From assembly GCA_030627625.1 (NCBI GenBank), contig DAOURR010000045.1:1-20761 (forward strand): a stretch of 20,761 bases of DNA, read 5' to 3'. Positions 15,422 to 20,761 of the stretch are shown here, piece after piece. The notes below the pieces were generated by a model. It did no database searches and was not told the DNA's origin. It saw nothing but the letters and a program-made list of their open reading frames with translations. This DNA comes from UBA3103 sp002365855. Lineage in GTDB: Bacteria; Bacillota; Desulfotomaculia; Desulfotomaculales; Pelotomaculaceae. The position numbers were made by a program, and so were the translations under genes. Position 1 is the stretch's first letter, and every line of letters begins with the position of its first letter.

Positions 15422-17587
15422 ATGGATATTTTATCAGGTTTGAATCCGGCTCAGGTTAAGGCTGTCACTCACGGTGACGGGCCGCTTCTCGTCCTGGCCG
15501 GGGCAGGGAGCGGTAAGACCAGGGTGCTGACCAGCCGTGTCGCTTACCTGATCAAAGAATCGAAAGTTCGGCCCTACCGGATCCTGGCCATAACCTTTAC
15601 CAACAAGGCGGCGCAGGAAATGAGGGAGCGGGTTGAGGCGCTGGTACCCGAGGCGGCCCGCGACTTATGGATCTGTACTTTTCACGCTGCTTGCCTGCGC
15701 ATTTTAAGACGGCAGGAAGAGTTTTTCGGACGGGTCAGGAATTTTGTTATCTATGACAATGATGATCACCTCACCTTGATCAAGGACTGCATCAAGGAGA
15801 TGGACCTTAACGATAAAAAATATTCCCCCCGGGCCGTGGCAGGGTCTATTTCACAAGCAAAAAACCAGCTGCTGGACGCGGATGATTACGAACGATACGC
15901 GTATGATCACTTTTCCCGTATCGTTACCGGTGTTTACCGGCTTTACCAGGAGAAGCTGAGACGCAACAACGCGGTTGATTTTGACGACCTGATCTTTTTG
16001 ACTGTCCGGCTGTTGCAGTCCTACCCCCAACTTCTCGCCTACTACCAGGACCGTTTTCGTTATATCCTGGTAGACGAGTACCAGGACACCAACCACGCCC
16101 AGTACGTTTTAGTAAACCTTCTGGCTGCAGATCACCGCAATGTTTGCGTGGTGGGAGACCCTGACCAGGGTATTTACAGCTGGCGCGGCGCTGATATCGG
16201 GAACATCATGAGCTTTGAAAGGGATTACCCGGAGGCCGTGATTATCAAGCTGGAGCAGAATTACCGCTCCACGGGGTCAATTCTTGAAGCCGCCAACCAC
16301 ATTATACGCAACAATGAAAACCGCAGGGAAAAGCGCCTCTGGACCGCTGAGGGAGCGGGAGCGTCCCTGGTGAAATATTTTGGTGAGGACGAGCATGCCG
16401 AGGCCTACTTTGTGGCGGGGCGGGTTGCGCGTTTAAAGGAACTGGAGTCGAGGCCCTACCGGGATTTTGGCGTGCTTTACAGGACTCACGCCCAGTCGCG
16501 TGTCATTGAAGAAACTTTTGTTCGCTCAGGCATACCCTATACCATTATCGGCGGGGTAAAGTTCTACGACCGCAGGGAAATTCGCGATGTGCTGGCGTAT
16601 CTCAAGCTGGTCTTAAACAACAGGGACTCGGTCAGCATGGCCCGGATCGCCAATGTTCCCAAACGGGGCATCGGGCAGGTTTCCCTGGGGAAAATTTTGG
16701 CCTTTGCCGTGGATCAGGGTCTCACACCGGTTGAGGCTCTGGAAAAGGCAGGGGAAATTCCCGGACTGTCGGCCAAGGTCAGAGCAGGGGCGGTGGGCCT
16801 GGGGTCGCTGATCCGGCGGCTTACCGAAAACTCCTCGCAGATGAGTGTAACCGAAATTGCCAGGACGGTGTTGGAGCAGACCGGATACCGCCGGGAACTG
16901 GAAGACGAAAACACGGTAGAGTCGCGCACGAGGATAGAGAACCTTGATGAATTCCTTTCCGTGACCGGGGAGTTTGACCAACACGCGGAGGAAAAACTTC
17001 TTAGCAGTTTTTTAGAGGACATTGCCCTGGTAACCGACCTGGATAAGTACGACGAGCAGGCGGACCAGGTAGCCCTGATGACCCTGCACAGCGCCAAGGG
17101 ACTGGAGTTCCCGGTGGTGTTCCTGATTGGCCTGGAAGAAGGAGTATTCCCACACTCCCGCTCGATGCTTGAACCGCAAGAGATGGAGGAGGAGCGCAGG
17201 CTTTGTTACGTGGGTGTGACCAGGGCCAGGGAAAGGCTCTACCTGACTTACTGCTGGAAACGCACGTTGTACGGGGCGGAGCACTACAACAAGCCCTCCC
17301 GCTTTCTTGAAGAAGTGCCGTCTCATCTCATTTCCCTGGATGACTCGCTGGATGTGTTGCCGGGTGTTCAAACCGCCCCTGTGGCAATGGGTCAAGCGGC
17401 TGCCGGGATTTCCAAAAAAGTAGAGCCCTATGTTCTGGGGGACAAAGTCAGGCATGGTAAGTGGGGTTTGGGTGTGATCGTGGGGGTGCAGGGCCGGGGC
17501 GAGGATGCTGAGTATAAGATAGCCTTCCCGGACCAGGGCATCAAGGTGTTTCTGGCCAAATATGCGCCCCTGGACAGAGAATCATAA
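15422..17587 (+). CDS. pcrA: ATP-dependent DNA helicase PcrA (UvrD/Rep family)
   Basis: PcrA is a superfamily 1A 3'-5' helicase used in nucleotide excision repair, plasmid rolling-circle replication and removal of proteins such as RecA from DNA. It has 721 residues, close to the family norm. Visible motifs are the Q motif region (LNPAQVKAV, Q11), Walker A GAGSGKT with K32, TFTNKAA (Ia), Walker B VDEYQDTN with D218-E219, GDPDQGIYSWRGAD (III), LEQNYRS (IV), TLHSAKGLEFPVVFLIGLEEGVFP (V) and EERRLCYVGVTRAR (VI). The last 50 residues (GDKVRHGKWGLGVIV...IKVFLAKYAPL) form the Tudor-like C-terminal domain that binds RNA polymerase in PcrA/UvrD. AGGAGG at 15410-15415 is 6 bases from the ATG. In B. subtilis pcrB precedes pcrA and ligA follows; here pcrB is absent and amj intervenes. 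Confidence 0.97.
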   Translation: MDILSGLNPAQVKAVTHGDGPLLVLAGAGSGKTRVLTSRVAYLIKESKVRPYRILAITFTNKAAQEMRERVEALVPEAARDLWICTFHAACLRILRRQEEFFGRVRNFVIYDNDDHLTLIKDCIKEMDLNDKKYSPRAVAGSISQAKNQLLDADDYERYAYDHFSRIVTGVYRLYQEKLRRNNAVDFDDLIFLTVRLLQSYPQLLAYYQDRFRYILVDEYQDTNHAQYVLVNLLAADHRNVCVVGDPDQGIYSWRGADIGNIMSFERDYPEAVIIKLEQNYRSTGSILEAANHIIRNNENRREKRLWTAEGAGASLVKYFGEDEHAEAYFVAGRVARLKELESRPYRDFGVLYRTHAQSRVIEETFVRSGIPYTIIGGVKFYDRREIRDVLAYLKLVLNNRDSVSMARIANVPKRGIGQVSLGKILAFAVDQGLTPVEALEKAGEIPGLSAKVRAGAVGLGSLIRRLTENSSQMSVTEIARTVLEQTGYRRELEDENTVESRTRIENLDEFLSVTGEFDQHAEEKLLSSFLEDIALVTDLDKYDEQADQVALMTLHSAKGLEFPVVFLIGLEEGVFPHSRSMLEPQEMEEERRLCYVGVTRARERLYLTYCWKRTLYGAEHYNKPSRFLEEVPSHLISLDDSLDVLPGVQTAPVAMGQAAAGISKKVEPYVLGDKVRHGKWGLGVIVGVQGRGEDAEYKIAFPDQGIKVFLAKYAPLDRES

Positions 17588-17665
17588 GCGAGTGGCATTT
17601 ATATTTAAGCAACTTAAGTTTCGACACTTTTGGAAATACTATTGTCAGGTATAACCGGAGGTAAT

Positions 17666-18538
17666 ATGGAGCGTCTCCTTATTGTTGCCGTTCTTACGGC
17701 GGTCATCCATTTAATCCATACCCTAGTCTATGCGGTGCGAATCTCCGGCGTCCGCACCAGGCGGCTGGCTACCGCTTTTTCACTTTTTAATGTTATTTTC
17801 CTTTTTGCCAGCACTGCCAATACCATCCAGGCGCCGCTGCTTTCTTCCATCATGGAGAATGTTGTTAAGGCCGGACAGACACTGACCGGGGTCAGAATAC
17901 CGGATGATCAGCTGATTTATCAACCGGCCTACCAGTTGATGCTGGGCTCGCTCGAGCAGGACATCAGGTTTATTATCATAGCGGCTACCGTGGGCACCCT
18001 GATCGGCGCGTTCCTGATCCCAGCTTTTGTACATATTTTCACCCGCGCGATCTTTCTTTTTGAGGAAACCGGCTCAGTTCCGAGAATGATCGGGATGATT
18101 CTTTTTTCACCCCGCAGGTTTTTGAGGGCGACCGGGCAGATCTATCTGCCGCGCAGGGGGTCGTTAAAACTGGCAGCGACTCGCAAACTGGCCATACCAA
18201 AAACCTTTTTACTCTTAAACATCGTTGTGACAGGTGTGTATACAACGGGGGTCCTGTCTGCCATTTATGCCGGCGCCCTGTTTCCAAGTTACCGTTCCAC
18301 GGCTACCCTGCTTTCGGCCGTGGTAAACGGCATAGCCACCATTCTGGCCGCCACGGTGGTGGATCCCACGGCGGCGGCCATTACTGACCAGGCCGTCCGC
18401 GGCGACAGGGATGAGGAAGATGTTAAACAAATGGCTCTTTATCTAACTGTTACGAGGATTTTTGGGACTGTCTTGGCCCAGCTGATCTTTGTACCTGCGG
18501 CTCACCTGGTAAAATTTGCGGCCTCCCTGCTGGCCTAG
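17666..18538 (+). CDS. amj: Amj-family membrane protein, probable lipid II flippase
   Basis: This 290-residue integral membrane protein belongs, by pattern, to the Amj/YdaH family (formerly DUF2837). B. subtilis Amj can replace MurJ in moving lipid II across the cytoplasmic membrane for peptidoglycan synthesis. The most recognisable stretch is the N-terminal HLIHTLVYAVRISGVRTRR, then SLFNVIFLFASTANTIQAPL. About six hydrophobic segments are visible, near residues 4-24, 36-54, 100-125, 180-204, 212-232 and 258-285. ATG 17666 follows GGAGG at 17657-17661 (4-base spacer); a TTG at 17630 in the same frame lacks a ribosome site. It lies between pcrA and ligA on the same strand, with no clear promoter or terminator of its own. 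Family call is from memory of its motif; activity is inferred. Confidence 0.78.
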   Translation: MERLLIVAVLTAVIHLIHTLVYAVRISGVRTRRLATAFSLFNVIFLFASTANTIQAPLLSSIMENVVKAGQTLTGVRIPDDQLIYQPAYQLMLGSLEQDIRFIIIAATVGTLIGAFLIPAFVHIFTRAIFLFEETGSVPRMIGMILFSPRRFLRATGQIYLPRRGSLKLAATRKLAIPKTFLLLNIVVTGVYTTGVLSAIYAGALFPSYRSTATLLSAVVNGIATILAATVVDPTAAAITDQAVRGDRDEEDVKQMALYLTVTRIFGTVLAQLIFVPAAHLVKFAASLLA

Positions 18539-18603
18539 CGGGGAAGCTGTACAGCGTAGTAGTCATTAAGTGTAAACGATGAAAACAGGAGGTGCTCCGA
18601 ATA

Positions 18604-20619
18604 TTGGCCGAGGAAATAGTTCGGGCTGAGGAGCAGGCGAAGTCCCTGCGCAGGGAGTTGGAGCAACATAACCACAGGTATTACGTTCTGGACGATCCGA
18701 TCATCTCTGACGCTCAGTACGACAGAATGCTCAGGGAACTGGAGGAGCTGGAAAAACAATTTCCCTCCCTGGTTACCCCCTACTCCCCCACCCAGAGAAT
18801 TGGCGGCCGTCCCAGGGAAGGCTTCACCACGGTGCGCCACCTGTCGCCGATGCTCAGCCTCGCGAACGCTTTTGATGAGAATGAGCTGGGTGACTTCGAC
18901 CGGCGGGTGCGTCAGGCGCTTGCGGGTGAACCAGTTCAGTATGTGGTGGAGCTAAAAATTGACGGGCTTGCCGTAGCTCTATATTACGAAAACGGTATTC
19001 TGGCCAGGGGAGCTACCCGGGGTGACGGTGAAACCGGGGAAGATATCAGTGAAAATATCAAGACCATCAGGAGTGTCCCGCTTCGCCTGCGCACGCAGAT
19101 AGCGAGGCTTGAGGTGAGAGGCGAAGCGTATATGCCCAAGGACTCCTTCGCCCGGCTGAACGAGGTTAGGGAGGAGGCCGGCGAGCCTCTTTTTGCGAAC
19201 CCTCGCAATGCTGCCGCGGGGACCCTCCGCCAGCTTGACCCCAAGGTTACCGCTTCGCGCCAGCTCGATCTATTTGTTTATAGCATTGGCCACAGTGAAG
19301 GGGTTGAACTGGCTGAACACGCTGGAGTGTTGGAATTACTAAAAGAAATGGGATTTAAAGTTAATAAGGATTATACTGTTTTCGATGATATGTCAGCTGT
19401 TACTGAATATTGCAGGGACTGGCAGTCCCGCCGCTTTGACCTTCCTTACGCCGTCGACGGGCTTGTTATCAAGGTAAACTCCCTGTCTCAGCAGGACAGG
19501 TTGGGGGCAACCATGAAAAGCCCCCGCTGGGCCATTGCCTACAAGTTTCCCCCGGAGCAGGCGGTAACCACGGTAAAGAATATTTTTGTCAGAGTAGGCC
19601 GTACCGGCGTGCTTACACCCAGCGCGGAGCTTGAACCCGTGCGCCTGGCGGGGACCACCGTCAGCAGAGCTACTTTACATAACGAGGATATGGTCAGGGA
19701 GAAAGATATACGGGTCGGGGACAAAGTGCTGGTGCAAAAGGCCGGGGACATCATTCCAGAGGTGCTGTCCGTCTTTGCCGAGGATCGAACCGGCGCGGAA
19801 AAATCCTGGTCCATGCCTGAGCGTTGCCCATCCTGCGGCTCCAAAGTGGTGCGAGCTGAAGGTGAGGCGGCCTCCCGCTGCACCGGGATGGCCTGCCCTG
19901 CTAGGCTCTGGGAAGGGTTAATCCATTTTGCCTCCCGCAATGCCATGGACATAGCCGGTCTGGGGCCGTCCGTGATTAACCAGTTGCTTTCCGCCGGCCT
20001 GGTGCGTGACCCTGCAGACCTCTATGCTCTCCGCTACGAAAACCTTGAGCCGCTGGAACACCTGGGGCCCAAGTCGGCGCGAAATTTGCTTGCGGCCATC
20101 GAGTCCAGCAAAAAGAACTCTCTGTCCAGGCTGCTCTTCGCCCTGGGCATACGGCACGTGGGAGAGCGGGCGGCCAAAATCCTGGCTGAGCGGTACGTTT
20201 CGCTGGAAGCTATAATGGAAGCCACCGAAGAAGAACTGATAGCCATTCCTGAAATAGGACCTGGGATCGCCTCAAGCATTAGAGAGTTTTTTTCAGAGAA
20301 GCAGAACCTGCAGGCTATTGACAAGCTTGTGCAGGCGGGTGTTAACACTTTTTCCCAAACAGGCCGCAAGGATGGCTACCAGCCACTGGCGGGAAAAGTT
20401 TTCGTTTTGACCGGCGCGCTGGAAAGCTTCAGCCGCCAGGAGGCCCAGGAACTGGTGGAAAGCCTGGGCGGTAAAGTTTCCTCCAGTGTCAGCCGGAACA
20501 CCGATTACGTCGTGGCGGGGGAAAATCCCGGCTCAAAATACGACAAAGCCGTTTCCCTGGGCATAACCGTTTTGGATGAAAAGGAATTCACCAATCTCCT
20601 GACACCGATGTACGGTTAA
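18604..20619 (+). CDS. ligA: NAD-dependent DNA ligase LigA
   Basis: LigA seals nicks in replication and repair using NAD+. It has 671 residues with the full bacterial layout. The N-terminal Ia domain (HNHRYYVLDDPIISDAQYD) binds NMN. The adenylation domain has the AMP-accepting lysine K118 in ELKIDG. An OB-fold follows (VGRTGVLTPSAELEPV, GDIIPEVL), then a zinc finger with C408, C411, C426 and C431, close to the E. coli numbering (408, 411, 426, 432). Helix-hairpin-helix repeats (for example EEELIAIPEIGPGIASSI) and a C-terminal BRCT domain from about residue 592 complete it. TTG 18604 is preferred, because AGGAGG at 18587-18592 is 11 bases upstream, whereas an in-frame GTG at 18592 overlaps that site. 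pcrA-ligA proximity is conserved in Firmicutes. Confidence 0.97.
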   Translation: MAEEIVRAEEQAKSLRRELEQHNHRYYVLDDPIISDAQYDRMLRELEELEKQFPSLVTPYSPTQRIGGRPREGFTTVRHLSPMLSLANAFDENELGDFDRRVRQALAGEPVQYVVELKIDGLAVALYYENGILARGATRGDGETGEDISENIKTIRSVPLRLRTQIARLEVRGEAYMPKDSFARLNEVREEAGEPLFANPRNAAAGTLRQLDPKVTASRQLDLFVYSIGHSEGVELAEHAGVLELLKEMGFKVNKDYTVFDDMSAVTEYCRDWQSRRFDLPYAVDGLVIKVNSLSQQDRLGATMKSPRWAIAYKFPPEQAVTTVKNIFVRVGRTGVLTPSAELEPVRLAGTTVSRATLHNEDMVREKDIRVGDKVLVQKAGDIIPEVLSVFAEDRTGAEKSWSMPERCPSCGSKVVRAEGEAASRCTGMACPARLWEGLIHFASRNAMDIAGLGPSVINQLLSAGLVRDPADLYALRYENLEPLEHLGPKSARNLLAAIESSKKNSLSRLLFALGIRHVGERAAKILAERYVSLEAIMEATEEELIAIPEIGPGIASSIREFFSEKQNLQAIDKLVQAGVNTFSQTGRKDGYQPLAGKVFVLTGALESFSRQEAQELVESLGGKVSSSVSRNTDYVVAGENPGSKYDKAVSLGITVLDEKEFTNLLTPMYG

Positions 20620-20621
20620 AA

Positions 20622-20640
20622 GAAGCGCGGGTTACGCTTC
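20622..20640 (+). terminator. Weak hairpin after ligA
   Basis: GAAGCG and CGCTTC pair around a 7-base loop just after the ligA stop. It has no T tract, so it is at best a weak or factor-dependent termination signal. Confidence 0.3.
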
Positions 20641-20682
20641 AGGGAAACCAACGGGAAACCAAACCTCGTGGATAACCAAGGG

Positions 20683-20720
20683 GACGGTTCCTGTGGTTAT
20701 GCATAACCACAGGAACCGTC
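20683..20720. repeat. Perfect 38-nt palindrome after ligA (REP-like)
   Basis: GACGGTTCCTGTGGTTATG is followed immediately by its exact reverse complement, giving a 19-bp inverted repeat without a spacer. It is too long and exact to be chance. It lacks a following T tract, which argues against an ordinary terminator. Preceding bases AAGGG and following GTATG do not pair, so the limits are sharp. It resembles extragenic palindromes associated with IS200/RAYT-type transposases; no such gene is in the window. Confidence 0.8.
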
Positions 20721-20722
20721 GT

Positions 20723-20743
20723 ATGTCCAGCGAAGGCTGGCAT
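20723..20743. repeat. Second hairpin beside the 38-nt palindrome
   Basis: ATG-t-CCAGC and GCTGGCAT can pair as 8 base pairs with one bulged T around a GAAG loop, 2 bases after the perfect palindrome. Paired palindromes of this kind are typical of REP/BIME units, but the window ends 18 bases later and the full unit cannot be seen. Confidence 0.4.
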
Positions 20744-20761
20744 GTTCAGCAGGAGACAGAC

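Noticed and set aside
18546..18555. GCTGTACAGC palindrome between amj and ligA as an operator
   Set aside because: Ten bases of perfect palindrome are expected by chance at this scale and no promoter lies next to it.

Overview
The window reads as a stretch of chromosome from an anaerobic, Gram-positive (Firmicutes) bacterium of moderately high GC. A relative of Pelotomaculum/Desulfotomaculum (Peptococcaceae) fits best. The evidence is the pur gene order, a PurF with propeptide and [4Fe-4S] cysteines, a YerC/TrpR-like regulator, an Amj-type lipid II flippase, strong AGGAGG-type ribosome sites and frequent TTG/GTG starts. The genus is inference. All genes lie on the + strand and none is visibly frameshifted.

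Region 1 (118-8732) is a de novo purine cluster, purB-purC-purF-purM-purN-purH-purD. It covers every step from PRPP to IMP except FGAM synthase (purS/Q/L) and AIR carboxylation (purE/K), plus the PurB step to AMP. The purF-purM and purH-purD gaps carry copies of one family of degenerate GTGAGA/TCCCACG repeats. At purM a repeat copy lies inside the reading frame and appears to supply an extra N-terminus of about 25 residues. The cluster ends at a 13-bp hairpin (8770-8803).

Region 2 (8812-15310) is a histidine cluster. A candidate sigma-A promoter overlapped by a palindrome precedes a TrpR-like regulator (yerC, called hisR in some work), then hisD-hisC-hisB-hisH-hisA-hisF-hisI-hisE. The genes are tightly packed and end at a terminator (15283-15310). 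hisG and hisZ are not in the window, and hisI and hisE are separate genes. The purine and histidine pathways meet here: HisH/HisF release AICAR, which PurH uses.

Region 3 (15356-20619) holds pcrA (UvrD-family helicase), amj (lipid II flippase family) and ligA (NAD-dependent DNA ligase). After ligA come a small hairpin, a perfect 38-nt palindrome and another hairpin, which look like a REP-type repeat cut by the window end.

No gap exceeds 300 bases; the longest is 15203-15421. I saw no tRNA, rRNA, CRISPR array, transposase gene or recognisable riboswitch. This is mostly conserved housekeeping DNA, and I found no convincing new multi-gene system. The points most worth checking are the repeat-derived PurM N-terminus, the possible YerC operators, the missing purSQL, the placement of amj, and the palindromes after ligA.
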